From: an uncultured candidate division WPS-2 bacterium
GTDB taxonomy: Bacteria > Vulcanimicrobiota > Vulcanimicrobiia > Vulcanimicrobiales > Vulcanimicrobiaceae
Direction of reading: 5' to 3'
NCBI GenBank assembly: GCA_937927945.1
Contig: CALEYW010000006.1
Location: 62,001 to 126,000, forward strand
DNA length: 64,000 bases
This document shows positions 53,794 through 63,135 of this stretch, in pieces (within the stretch, counting starts at the first letter, position 1; the number at the start of each line of letters is the position of its first letter). A program made the position numbers and the translations under genes. The notes beneath the pieces are model-generated. The model was not told the origin of the DNA, ran no database searches, and saw nothing but the letters and a program-made list of their open reading frames with translations.

Positions 53794-55098
53794 GTGACGA
53801 TTCCCAAGACTATCTGCATCATCGGCACGGGTTATGTCGGGATGGCCAGCGCGATCGGATTCGCGGAACTCGGCCACCACGTGTACGGCTACGACATTCT
53901 GCCGGACCGCGTCCGCGCGCTCCAGCGTGGAATCACGCCGTACAACGAAGCCGGGATCGAAGAGCCGCTCCAGCGACATCTGGGAACAGGACGGATCGCG
54001 TTCGTCGAAGACTTGGCCCAAGCCGCGGGCAAGGCCGATTTCGTGATCGTGACCGTCGGTACGCCGTCGCTGGAAGACGGCGCCGCGGATCTCTCCGCGG
54101 TACGGGACGCGATCGCGTCGATCGTTCCCGTCATGGCGGAGCATGCCGTCATCGTGCTGCGCTCGACGGTACCGGCCGGTACAACCAATAGCTTCGCCGA
54201 GGAATACGACGGGCAGTTCATCTACGCGCCAGAATTCTTGCGCGAAGGATCGGCGGTCGCCGACTTCCTCGGTCCGGATCGCATCGTCGTCGGAGCTCCG
54301 TCGCTGCACGCGGGTCAGCACTATGCGCGCCTGCTCGCCGCGCTCGATCGTCCCGTCTTGGTCACGTCGTACCGCAATGCGGAGCTCGTCAAGAGCGTCT
54401 CGAACGCCTTCTTGGCGCTGAAGATCAGCTTCGCCAACGAGGTCGCCAACTTGTGCGACGTGCTGGAGGCGGACGCTCTGGAAGTGCTGCGCGGCGTCGG
54501 AGGTGACCGCCGGATCGGCGGAGATTTCCTCGCGCCCGGGATCGGCTTCGGCGGGCCGTGCTTCGAGAAGGACGTGAAGAGCTTGTGCCATATCGCCGGC
54601 CAACACGGCGAACCGCCCGAGCTGCTTGCCGCGACGTTGCGCGTCAACGAGATGCAGCCTCGCCGCATCGTCGACGTTTTTGAAGAGGAGCTCGGCGGGC
54701 TGGCCGGCGCCCAGGTCGCGGTCTGGGGACTGACGTTCAAGGCGGGCACCGACGACGTTCGCGACTCGCTTGCCTTGCGCATCATCGACGATCTCCGCGC
54801 GCGCGGGGCCGTACCGGTCGCTTATGACCCGGCGATAGCGCTGCACCCCGAGATTCGCTGCGATGTCGCGCTCTCCGCGCTGGATGCTCTGGATCGTGCC
54901 GACGGATTGCTGGTGCTCACGGAGTGGCCGGAATTCGCCGCGATCTCGCCGCACGCGGTCGCCGCGCGGCTTGGCGGCGACGTCGTGGTCGACGGCCGCA
55001 ACGTGCTCGACCCACAGTCCTATGCGGCCGCCGGCCTGCGCTTTCGCGGCGTGGGGCGGCGACCTGCAACCTGTCTGCCGCTAGCGGCGGCGAGCTGA
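53794..55098 (+). CDS. UDP-glucose 6-dehydrogenase family
   Basis: 434 residues, GTG start. Rossmann motif GTGYVGMASAIGFAELGHHV, central PEFLREGSAVADFLGPDRIVVG, catalytic Cys256 in GIGFGGPCFEKDVKSL and the C-terminal WGLTFKAGTDDVRDS. It oxidises UDP-glucose to UDP-glucuronate (or GDP-mannose to its acid). With the downstream UXS-like gene it gives a UDP-xylose route. Eight bases after the sugar transferase. Confidence 0.9.
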   Translation: MTIPKTICIIGTGYVGMASAIGFAELGHHVYGYDILPDRVRALQRGITPYNEAGIEEPLQRHLGTGRIAFVEDLAQAAGKADFVIVTVGTPSLEDGAADLSAVRDAIASIVPVMAEHAVIVLRSTVPAGTTNSFAEEYDGQFIYAPEFLREGSAVADFLGPDRIVVGAPSLHAGQHYARLLAALDRPVLVTSYRNAELVKSVSNAFLALKISFANEVANLCDVLEADALEVLRGVGGDRRIGGDFLAPGIGFGGPCFEKDVKSLCHIAGQHGEPPELLAATLRVNEMQPRRIVDVFEEELGGLAGAQVAVWGLTFKAGTDDVRDSLALRIIDDLRARGAVPVAYDPAIALHPEIRCDVALSALDALDRADGLLVLTEWPEFAAISPHAVAARLGGDVVVDGRNVLDPQSYAAAGLRFRGVGRRPATCLPLAAAS

Positions 55099-55104
55099 GG
55101 TGTC

Positions 55105-56454
55105 ATGACTTTCGATCGATTCAGCGGAACGCTTCGCCGCCAGTGGCTGGTTGTCGCAATCGTTCTGGCCATCGGACTGATGGCGTACTTCCTCCTGCTC
55201 GAGCGGATGCGGACGTATACCGCGACCGCGTCGATCCTCAGCGTCGCTCCGTCGCAGAATGCGGCGGCGCTGGATCCCCAGAAGGATCCGACGACGGCCG
55301 CGGTGCTGCCGCAAGATCTGCCAAGTCTCATCGCGAGCTCCACGGTCGTGCAGCGGGTCGGCCGCGATCTTCATCTCTCGATGGACCAGACGTTCACGCT
55401 CGCTGGAGAAGTCAAAGCTCGCGGACCGTCTTCATCGAACGTCATCCCGATAAGCGTGACGGATCGGAATCCGCGGCGAGCTATCGCGGCGGCTAACGCG
55501 TTCTCGTTCGAGATCCAAGTGATCGAGCGTGAGATAGCGACGTCACGATATGGAACGCTGATCCAAGATCTCCAGTCGCAGCTGCGCACTCGGCGCGATG
55601 CGCTCGCCCAGATCGACTCCAAGCTCGCTGCCGTCTCGGCCCAAGACCCGTACATCACCGCTGACGCGGGGACGACGGCGATCAACACGCAGCTCGTCAC
55701 TACCCTGCGCCAGCGCGACGCGTTGCGCGCCGCCATGCAAGGCGATGCAGCGGCCGCGCAGTTTGCCGCTCAGCGGCCGGAGCTCACCCGGGCTCTCGCG
55801 TCGCGCGAGATCATCGAGAAAAACCCGACGTTCAACAGCCTTCGGGAGCAATACGGCAAGGATCTCGCGCAGCTCAACGTCGCGAGGGCCGGTTACACCG
55901 ACCAATTCCCCGGCCTGGCCGGACAAACGGAACAAGTGGGACGCGAAGGGCAGATGCTCTCGAACCTGCAGAACCGCGAAACGGCGCAGCTTGCGAAGAG
56001 TGAATCGTATGTCGCCGCGCTGCTGGACAAGAACAAGGCCGATGCCGCGTATGCGAGCGATCGCGCCCAACTTGCGACGTTCGACGCAGTGATCGGCGAT
56101 CTGACGCAGCACCTCGATGCGAGCCGAAGCTCCGGGCTGGCGGTAGCTGCGCTCCGTCGCGAGCGAGAGGCCGGGGATCAGGCCTATGCCCGTCTTTCGG
56201 ATCGCTTGGCAAACGCCATGGCGGATCGATCGCAGGCAGCCTCGATCGCCCCCGCCGTGGTGATCGATCGCGCGACCTCCGCGAATCCGGCGTTGTTCTC
56301 GCAACCACGCGTCCTGGGCGCCGCTCTGGCAATCGCGTTCCTTTGGCTGGCGATCACGCTCGCGTTTCTCGTCGACGCCTCGGACAAACGGCTCCGGACG
56401 CGCACGACCATCGAAGAACTGTACGGCAGCCCCGTGCTGACCGACGTCGGTTAG
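55105..56454 (+). CDS. Wzz-like polysaccharide co-polymerase
   Basis: 449 residues with transmembrane segments at both ends (VVAIVLAIGLMAYFLLL near residue 15; LGAALAIAFLWLAITLAFLV near residue 405) enclosing a coiled-coil periplasmic domain with long Gln/Ala/Arg heptads. It is the PCP-2-like architecture without a fused tyrosine kinase. It controls chain length with the Wza-type channel. The kinase-like gene follows 10 bases later. Confidence 0.82.
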   Translation: MTFDRFSGTLRRQWLVVAIVLAIGLMAYFLLLERMRTYTATASILSVAPSQNAAALDPQKDPTTAAVLPQDLPSLIASSTVVQRVGRDLHLSMDQTFTLAGEVKARGPSSSNVIPISVTDRNPRRAIAAANAFSFEIQVIEREIATSRYGTLIQDLQSQLRTRRDALAQIDSKLAAVSAQDPYITADAGTTAINTQLVTTLRQRDALRAAMQGDAAAAQFAAQRPELTRALASREIIEKNPTFNSLREQYGKDLAQLNVARAGYTDQFPGLAGQTEQVGREGQMLSNLQNRETAQLAKSESYVAALLDKNKADAAYASDRAQLATFDAVIGDLTQHLDASRSSGLAVAALRREREAGDQAYARLSDRLANAMADRSQAASIAPAVVIDRATSANPALFSQPRVLGAALAIAFLWLAITLAFLVDASDKRLRTRTTIEELYGSPVLTDVG

Positions 56455-56464
56455 GAGCCCTTCC

Positions 56465-57106
56465 ATGGACTCACTCGAAGAGAACTTCCGCATTCTGCGG
56501 ATTCGCGTTGAATCGCAAGCAGCGCCGCCAGCGATCGTCGTGGTCAGCGCGGCGATGTCCGGCGACGGCACGACGTACGTCGCCGCCGGCCTCGCCCGCG
56601 CATTCGCCGAGACCGGGCATCGAACGCTGTTGCTCGAGGCGAACGCCGGCCGTCCCGGCGTCGCGGAAAGCCTCGGGATGCGGCCGATACCGTCGACCTG
56701 TACTGCCGTCGGACTCCACGCACGGCACGCGGGCGTTTCGGATCTGTGGGTCGCCGCTTTGCGCGAAGGACCTGCGGACGGAACGATGCACGATCTCACC
56801 GCTCGCATGCGTAAGGAGTTCGCAGTCACCGTGATCGACGCGGCCGCGATCCCGGCGTCAAGCACTGCGCTTCAACTGGCGCACGCGTCGGACGCGCTGC
56901 TCGTCGCGGTGCGAACGGGGCGCCGTGCGTGCTCTGCCGATCAGGAACTCTTGCGACTGATCGGCGACGGTGACGTCCGTCTCCTCGGCATCGTGCCGAC
57001 CAAGGCGCGAGGTCGCCGAGTCTTGCAACCGGCGAGCACGCCGCAGCTCGTCCCCGAAGTCGAGCCGCCGGCGCGCTTTGCGCCGCGCGCCGGCGTCGGG
57101 AGCTAG
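56465..57106 (+). CDS. CpsD/CapB-like P-loop protein with degenerate nucleotide site
   Basis: 213 residues. Position and start (SLEENFRILRIRVESQ) match the cytoplasmic BY-kinase partner of Wzz. However, the P-loop reads SAAMSGDGTTYVA (28-40) where the family has PGEGKS/T, so the catalytic Lys is replaced by Thr. The Walker B region is VIDAAA rather than IDTPP, and no C-terminal tyrosine cluster exists. It is probably a non-catalytic adaptor that still binds Wzz. Two bases separate it from the epimerase gene. Confidence 0.75.
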   Translation: MDSLEENFRILRIRVESQAAPPAIVVVSAAMSGDGTTYVAAGLARAFAETGHRTLLLEANAGRPGVAESLGMRPIPSTCTAVGLHARHAGVSDLWVAALREGPADGTMHDLTARMRKEFAVTVIDAAAIPASSTALQLAHASDALLVAVRTGRRACSADQELLRLIGDGDVRLLGIVPTKARGRRVLQPASTPQLVPEVEPPARFAPRAGVGS

Positions 57107-57107
57107 C

Positions 57108-58079
57108 ATGGCGGTCCTGGTAACGGGCGGAGCCGGCTTTCTCGGCAGCCACCTCGTCGACCGGCTGGTGCGCGACGGGCACGACGTGATCGTCGCCGAC
57201 AATCTGTCGACCGGCCGGATCGCCAACCTGGGCGGAGCGCTCTCGAGCGCGGACGCGACGCTGGTCTACGTGGACGTCGCTTCACCGGCGAACGAGCTCC
57301 GGGCCGCGATCGAAAATGCCACCTCCGACGACATCTATGCGATCTTTCACCTCGCCTCCCCCGCGAGTCCGGAAGCGTATGGTGCGAATCCGTGGGAAAC
57401 GTTGGCCGTCAACGGTCTCGGGACGATGTCCCTGATCGAGCTCGCGCTCGAGCGCAACGCGCTCTTGCTCTTCGCATCGACATCGGAGGCGTACGGAGAT
57501 CCCCTCGTTCATCCGCAGCCGGAGTCGTATTTCGGCAACGTCAACCCGGTCGGGCCGCGAGCGTGCTACGATGAAGGCAAGCGCTTCGGTGAGGCCGCGA
57601 TGTCCGTCGCGACGCGGCGGCGCGGCTTGAACGGACGCATCGTACGTCTTTTCAACTGCTACGGGCCGCGGATGGACACCGACGACGGGCGCCTCATCCC
57701 GGCGTTGCTGGCCGCAGCGACCGCGGGCGAGCCGCTGCCGATTCATGGAAGCGGGCTTCAGACGCGTTCGATGACCTACGTCGACGATGTCATCGACGGG
57801 TTGATGATCGTCGCCGAGTCGCAGCTCGCGGCGCACGATCCCGTGAATCTCGGCAGCGAAGAGGAGCATACCGTTCTCGAGATCGCGCAGGAGGTCGCCG
57901 CGGCGGCCGGGACGGACTACCGCATCGTTCGTCTTCCCCAGCGACCGGAGGACCCGCAGCGCCGGCGTCCCGACATCGCTCGCGCGCGAAGGCTGGGCTG
58001 GTCGCCCTCGACTTCGCTCGGCGATGGGCTGCGCCGCACGTACGCCTGGTATCGCACCAACGGGTTGCAGTATGCGTGA
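57108..58079 (+). CDS. UDP-glucuronate decarboxylase-like (UDP-xylose synthase) SDR
   Basis: 323 residues. Extended SDR: LVTGGAGFLGSHLVDRL for NAD, catalytic Tyr154/Lys158 in CYDEGKRFGE (the YDEGKR variant typical of UXS), Ser/Thr in ASTSEAYGDP, and a C-terminal RRPDIARARRLGWSP. Converts UDP-glucuronate to UDP-xylose in the family; it follows the UDP-glucose dehydrogenase in the same operon, which supports this. Other sugar-nucleotide epimerisations remain possible. Confidence 0.82.
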   Translation: MAVLVTGGAGFLGSHLVDRLVRDGHDVIVADNLSTGRIANLGGALSSADATLVYVDVASPANELRAAIENATSDDIYAIFHLASPASPEAYGANPWETLAVNGLGTMSLIELALERNALLLFASTSEAYGDPLVHPQPESYFGNVNPVGPRACYDEGKRFGEAAMSVATRRRGLNGRIVRLFNCYGPRMDTDDGRLIPALLAAATAGEPLPIHGSGLQTRSMTYVDDVIDGLMIVAESQLAAHDPVNLGSEEEHTVLEIAQEVAAAAGTDYRIVRLPQRPEDPQRRRPDIARARRLGWSPSTSLGDGLRRTYAWYRTNGLQYA

Positions 58080-58100
58080 AGCCGCGCGCGAGGCTGCGCG

Positions 58101-59453
58101 ATGATCGCTGCGGCGCGGCCGATGCGCGAGTCATCGGAGTGGTCGACCAGCGGTGTGGTCGCATGGTGGCGAGCGCACTCGTGGCTGCCGATCGTCTTCG
58201 TGCTCGTGCTGTGGGCGATCATGCCCGAGGTTCGCCGGCTCATCGACTGGCGGATCGGCTTCAACTACATCGCTGTGGCGAGCATCGTTCCGCTCCTTGC
58301 GCTCGTTCCGTTCGCGGTGCTCGTGCTGTACCGGGACTATACCAAGCTGCCGCGTCCCATCGTGCTGTGCGCCTGGCTGTGGGTGGGCGGATTCGGTTAC
58401 GCCTTCGCGGTCGGCGTCACGGCTGGCAATGGGCTGGCGGCGATCTATGCCGGGCTCAACTTCCTTCTGCCGATGTTCTTCGGCTTGTGGGTTGCGACGC
58501 TGGACGTCGTGCCCGAAGAGCTGTGCGAGCGCGTCGCGTCGATCGCGCTTTGGATTGCGGCGCCGATAGCGCTCTACGCCGTCTTTCAGTACGTCGCGCT
58601 CCCCGACTGGGACGCGGCGTGGATGCGGAACACGGGGCTCGTCAGCATCGGCAATCCCGCACCCTTCCAGTTTCGTCCGTTCTCGACGCTGAACTCGCCG
58701 GGTCCCCTCGGCGACTTTCTCGTGGCCGTGCTGCTGCTCAACCTGCCACGGCTCCGACGCTTTTCCGCGCTGCAACTGGCGCAGATCGTGCTCCTGGTCG
58801 GCACGCTCGTGCTCACGATGGTCCGAAGCTCGTGGCTCGCCGCAATCGTGGGCGTGTTTACGTACCTGCTGATGAGTCCCAATCGCGCGAAAAATCTTGC
58901 GATCGTCAGCCTCGTCGGCATCGTCTGCGCGATGCTCGTGCTCAACGTCGCCGGCCTGTTGGGCAGCGACCAGGCGGGAAGCGACCTCGCGCAGCGCTTC
59001 CAGACCCTTGGTAATCTTCAGAGCGACAGCTCGTACAACGTCCGCCAGGAGTATTTCGGCTACAAACTGCAGACCGCGCTGAGCCAGCCGACGGGCGCGG
59101 GTCTCGGCTTGCTCGGAACCGCGGCGAAGCTGGGCTCTACCGCGCAGGTCGTCGACTTCGACAACGGCTACATCGCGCGGCTCACCGAGATGGGGTACTT
59201 CGGCACGCTGTGTTACGTCGCCACGCTGATCGCAGCGCTCGTGCTGTCGTGGCGGTATTGGGACGCCGCGCGCCGGCGCGGGAACGCGCACGAAGCAGCC
59301 TTCGGCGCCGCGGTGTTCGCCTTACAGCTGACGCTGGCGGCAACCGACATTTCAAGCGACCACCACAATCAGTTCTCCGGCATCTTCTTCTGGCTCAGCC
59401 TTGCCCTGGTCTGCAGCCGCCGCGAACGGCCGAGAAGCGCGGCGCACCGGTGA
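58101..59453 (+). CDS. O-antigen ligase/polymerase-like (Wzy/WaaL) membrane protein
   Basis: 450 residues, about eleven helices with the large loop between the later helices expected in this family. That loop runs roughly residues 290-360 (LAQRFQTLGNLQSDSSYNVRQEYFGYKLQTAL) and is followed by GAGLGLLG and DNGYIARLTEMGYFG. The fold suits the polymerase of the Wzx/Wzy route. Its stop overlaps the flippase fusion GTG by four bases. Confidence 0.8.
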   Translation: MIAAARPMRESSEWSTSGVVAWWRAHSWLPIVFVLVLWAIMPEVRRLIDWRIGFNYIAVASIVPLLALVPFAVLVLYRDYTKLPRPIVLCAWLWVGGFGYAFAVGVTAGNGLAAIYAGLNFLLPMFFGLWVATLDVVPEELCERVASIALWIAAPIALYAVFQYVALPDWDAAWMRNTGLVSIGNPAPFQFRPFSTLNSPGPLGDFLVAVLLLNLPRLRRFSALQLAQIVLLVGTLVLTMVRSSWLAAIVGVFTYLLMSPNRAKNLAIVSLVGIVCAMLVLNVAGLLGSDQAGSDLAQRFQTLGNLQSDSSYNVRQEYFGYKLQTALSQPTGAGLGLLGTAAKLGSTAQVVDFDNGYIARLTEMGYFGTLCYVATLIAALVLSWRYWDAARRRGNAHEAAFGAAVFALQLTLAATDISSDHHNQFSGIFFWLSLALVCSRRERPRSAAHR

Positions 59454-62278
59454 ACGCAGCTCACAACGCCGTCGGCCGTATCATTCGCAACGGCCTCAGC
59501 GGCGCCGGCGCGCGCGTTCTGATGATGCTCGTCGGGTTCGTCCTCACGCCCTACATCGTCCATTCGCTCGGTTTCGTGGACTTCGGGTTGTGGGCGACGG
59601 TCGGCGCGCTGGCCGGATATCTGGGCATCCTCGACTTCGGACTCGGCGGCTCCTTCGTGAAGTTCATCGCGCAGTATGCCGAGCGCGGCGACCACGCGGC
59701 AGCACGGCAAGTCATCACCTTCGGAATGCTGTTCTATCTCGGCTTCGGGCTTCTGATGGCCGCGCCCGTGTATCTGTGCGCACCCATGCTCGTCCATCTG
59801 TTCAAGATGCCGGCGGAGGCGTATTCGCACGCCGTATCGGTGTTCCGAATACTGTTCGTGATTCTCATCGCCTCGCTGGTCTTCGGGATACTGGGGAGCT
59901 GCATCATTGCAGTGCACCGGCTGGACCTCGCGAGCCGCAACAACGTCGTCGGATACGCCGTGTACGCCGCGCTCGTCGCGGTGCTGCTCCACATGCACCG
60001 CGGCATCTCCGGCGTCATCATCGCCCAGGCTGCCCAAGTCGCCGTGACGGCGACGTTGCATTACTTCACCGCACGGCGAATCTTCGGTCCGCTCTGGCAC
60101 GATCCGCGCCGCTTGGACCCCAAGATCGTGCGGCAGATGTTCAGTTTCGGGGGCTGGACCCAACTCACGACGATCTTCAACGTGATCATGTTCGACGCCG
60201 GACGGTTCATCGCGGCTGGTGTCGTGGGCGTCTCGAGCGTCACCTATTACGAGATCGGCGGCAGACTGGCGCACATCGCGCGCGGGCTCCCCGGCTATCT
60301 CCTCGACGCGGTTCCGCCTGCGGCGGCGGCGGCGGACGCACGCGGCGATCGCGAGGAAGTTCGTCACATTACGGTCAGCACGTCGCTCTATTTACTGCTC
60401 GTCACGACGCTGATCGCAGGATTCGCCTGGGGCGCATGCGGGCCGATCATGCGCGTCTGGTTCGGTACCGAGTACCCCTTCGTGCACGAGATCGTGCTCT
60501 GCCTGAGCATCGCGTACGTCGTCAGCTGCGCGGCAGCCGTGCGGGTCACCGTGCTTCGTTCGCTGGGTCGGCCGGAGCTCGAGACCGCGTGCGTCGGAGC
60601 GGGCGCGGCCACGACGGTCGCGGCGACGGTGCTGCTCGTGCCGCGCGTCGGCGTGGTGGGTGCTGCGCTCGGCTATGCGGCCGGATGGGTCGCGTACTCG
60701 CTGTGCTCGCTCGTCATCGAGCGGCGCCGCGACGTGAGTGCCTGGTGGCATTCGACCGGCGACGCGTCGCTGCGGATCATCGCGGCCGGCGCGTTCAGCG
60801 CCCTCGGGTTGAAGGAGGCCCTCGGCGCACCGTGGGTCGCTGCGTCGTTCGGGTCCAGGATCACGGGAATCTGGGTGCTCGGCGCGTGCGGTATGCTCTA
60901 CGTGCTGTGCTTCGCATTTCTGATCTGGGCGGTCGGCGCCTGGCGCTTCGAGGAGCGACGGTTTGCGCACGCGGCGACGCGGCTGCGCGGCGTCCTGCGT
61001 CCGGCCTCGCGCACGACCGCGATCGTCGGGTTCGCTGCGGGCGCTCTCGCGGTGGCGCTCGTGTCCGGCCGTGCAGCAGCGGCATCGGTGAGCGAAACAC
61101 CGCGTACCGCGGCAAGCTTCGTCGACTCCGTCGGGATGAATATCCATCTGGCGTACGGTGACACCGCGTACGCCGACGTCGGTCGCGTAGCTCACCTCCT
61201 CGCGACGCTGCACGTCCGCCACGTGCGCGACGGTGTCGAACCCGGCCGCGCAGACCTGTGCGCGTCGGCGCGACGCCTCGCGAGCGACGGCGTCCGCTTC
61301 ACGTACGTCACCAAGCCCGACCTCGACGATGCCGCTCTCGCATCTTGGCGCCGCTGCGTCGGCCGGTCGCTCGAAGCGTACGAGGCGCCCAACGAGTACA
61401 ACACGAGCCATCCCGCCTCCGACGGCGACTGGATCGCGACGATTCGCGCGTATCAGCATTCGCTGTATCACGCCGTCAAGTCGGATCCGGAACTCGCGAA
61501 TCTCTCGGTGATCGGCCCGTCGTTCTCGACCATTGCAGCCTACGCGCAAGTCGGCGACCTCTCGGCCAACCTGGACCGGGGCAATCTGCACCAGTACTTT
61601 GCCGGCCGGCCGCCCGGGACCGACGGTTGGGGCGAGGGCGGGTACGGCAGTTTGCGCTACGGGATCGCGCACGCCAGAGAGGTCGCCGGCGCAAAACCGC
61701 TGGAGATCACCGAGAGCGGGTACGGGACGGCTCCGCGCCCCGAGATGCTGCCGCCGCCGATCGCGGCGCGCTATATTCCGCGGATGTTTTTCGCGCAGTA
61801 CAACGCCGGTATCGAGCGGACGTACGTGTACGAACTCTTCGATGAGGGAGCACCACCCTTCGACACGTTCGGTCTCGCGGACGCTCACGGCGCGCCCAAA
61901 CCGGCCTTCGTGGCGCTGGCGAGCATCATGAAGCTTCTCGCGGCGGCGGGCGCTCCGCGCCATCCTTCACCGGCGCTGCGGGTCGAGGTGGACGCGGCCG
62001 GCGCACCGGTTCGTCACACGCTGCTCGCCGGCCGTGACGGGATCTACCTCGCGCTCTGGCTCGAGTCGCCGGCGATCGATCCGGCCACGCTTCACCAAGA
62101 GGCGGTCACGCCGGTTCGCGCCACCGTCTCAGTGGGAGTGCCGCTCGCGTCGGCGACGCGCTACGCGTGCGGGGCCGACGACACGTTGCGGCCCGCTCGG
62201 CTTGCTCCGGCGACCCGGCTCACGACCACGATTTCCGACACCATCTCCATCCTCAAGCTCGTTCCGAGGCGCTCATGA
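59450..62278 (+). CDS. Wzx-like flippase fused to extracytoplasmic glycoside-hydrolase-like domain
   Basis: 942 residues, GTG at 59450 in the polymerase stop. Residues 1-510 are a polysaccharide flippase of the MOP superfamily (VLMMLVGFVLTPYIVHSLGFVDFGLWATVGAL, about fourteen helices). Residues 520-538 form one more hydrophobic segment (TAIVGFAAGALAVALVSG, signal-peptide-like). Residues 555-850 read as a TIM-barrel glycosidase: acid/base candidate Glu649 in EAPNEYN, nucleophile candidate Glu755 in EITESGYG, spaced as in clan GH-A. A short beta tail follows. The open frame is continuous across the junction. The added helix would place the hydrolase outside the inner membrane, ready to trim or release nascent polymer. 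Confidence 0.82.
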   Translation: MNAAHNAVGRIIRNGLSGAGARVLMMLVGFVLTPYIVHSLGFVDFGLWATVGALAGYLGILDFGLGGSFVKFIAQYAERGDHAAARQVITFGMLFYLGFGLLMAAPVYLCAPMLVHLFKMPAEAYSHAVSVFRILFVILIASLVFGILGSCIIAVHRLDLASRNNVVGYAVYAALVAVLLHMHRGISGVIIAQAAQVAVTATLHYFTARRIFGPLWHDPRRLDPKIVRQMFSFGGWTQLTTIFNVIMFDAGRFIAAGVVGVSSVTYYEIGGRLAHIARGLPGYLLDAVPPAAAAADARGDREEVRHITVSTSLYLLLVTTLIAGFAWGACGPIMRVWFGTEYPFVHEIVLCLSIAYVVSCAAAVRVTVLRSLGRPELETACVGAGAATTVAATVLLVPRVGVVGAALGYAAGWVAYSLCSLVIERRRDVSAWWHSTGDASLRIIAAGAFSALGLKEALGAPWVAASFGSRITGIWVLGACGMLYVLCFAFLIWAVGAWRFEERRFAHAATRLRGVLRPASRTTAIVGFAAGALAVALVSGRAAAASVSETPRTAASFVDSVGMNIHLAYGDTAYADVGRVAHLLATLHVRHVRDGVEPGRADLCASARRLASDGVRFTYVTKPDLDDAALASWRRCVGRSLEAYEAPNEYNTSHPASDGDWIATIRAYQHSLYHAVKSDPELANLSVIGPSFSTIAAYAQVGDLSANLDRGNLHQYFAGRPPGTDGWGEGGYGSLRYGIAHAREVAGAKPLEITESGYGTAPRPEMLPPPIAARYIPRMFFAQYNAGIERTYVYELFDEGAPPFDTFGLADAHGAPKPAFVALASIMKLLAAAGAPRHPSPALRVEVDAAGAPVRHTLLAGRDGIYLALWLESPAIDPATLHQEAVTPVRATVSVGVPLASATRYACGADDTLRPARLAPATRLTTTISDTISILKLVPRRS

Positions 62279-63135
62279 GTATTCCGGCACCGGACTCGCT
62301 CGCGATCGTCATCGCGTCCAAGAACCGGCGCGACGACCTCGCACTGGCACTTCGTTCGATCCGCGAACAACGGACCCAACCGGACCGGATCATCGTCGTC
62401 GATCAGTCCGACGTTCCCTACGGTCTGGTCGAGGATGACGTATTGCGCTACCGGCACGATCGTACGATCCCCGGCCTCACCGTGGCGCGCAACGCCGCGA
62501 TCGCACTCAACGATTGCGCGAACGTCCTCTTCATCGACGACGACGTCGAGTTCGTCAGCGACATCGTGGCGCACCTGCGCGACACGTTCCGTGCGTTTCC
62601 GGATGCTGTCGGGCTGCGTTGCGCCATCTCTTCCCCCCAGATCAGACACTTCGTGGAAAAGCCCGGCTTCGGAAGCCGCATCTGGGGGGCTTGGCAGCGA
62701 GTCTTTTGGCGCGGGTTCTTCGACAACAGCACCGCCACGGTCAACGACCGCGGGGAGGTCGGCTTCGCGCCGGGGTGCGCGATGGCATTCCGCGCGGCGC
62801 TCTTCGAGAAGGAACGATTCGATCCGGCGCTGGTCGATTACAGCTACGGAGAGGACTGGGAGTTCTCGAAACGCGCGCGCAGGCACGGCCGTCTGTACCA
62901 CGTCCCGGGCGCCGTGCTCGTCCACCACGAGTCGACGGTGAATCGTTACGGGCAGCGACGGCTGCTCGCGCAGCGCTGGCGCAACATGCTTTACTTCTAC
63001 GACAAGCTCGAGCACGACCGCACGCCGTTCGATCGCTTTTGGCGCCTGTGGTGGATCCTGGGTGAGACGGTCGTGTGGCTCCGCAAAGGTTACGGCTTGC
63101 CAAGCCAGGAGGCGCGATGGCCGAAAGGCCGCTGA
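62275..63135 (+). CDS. glycosyltransferase family 2
   Basis: 286 residues, ATG overlapping the upstream stop. The GT-A core is AIVIASKNRRDDLALALRSI and GLTVARNAAIALNDC, with the metal/donor motif FIDDDVEF (DDD). The acceptor-side motif EDWEFSKRARRHG suits the ED-W helix of rhamnosyl- and other inverting GT2 enzymes. It adds one sugar of the repeat unit. It overlaps the GT4 start by 19 bases. Confidence 0.88.
   Translation: MSIPAPDSLAIVIASKNRRDDLALALRSIREQRTQPDRIIVVDQSDVPYGLVEDDVLRYRHDRTIPGLTVARNAAIALNDCANVLFIDDDVEFVSDIVAHLRDTFRAFPDAVGLRCAISSPQIRHFVEKPGFGSRIWGAWQRVFWRGFFDNSTATVNDRGEVGFAPGCAMAFRAALFEKERFDPALVDYSYGEDWEFSKRARRHGRLYHVPGAVLVHHESTVNRYGQRRLLAQRWRNMLYFYDKLEHDRTPFDRFWRLWWILGETVVWLRKGYGLPSQEARWPKGR

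Noticed and set aside
52041..57106. CRISPR array or insertion sequence anywhere in the window
   Set aside because: I saw no regular repeat-spacer pattern, transposase motif or terminal inverted repeats; the only tandem repeats are the hexamer at 7322 and the duplicated TadG genes.
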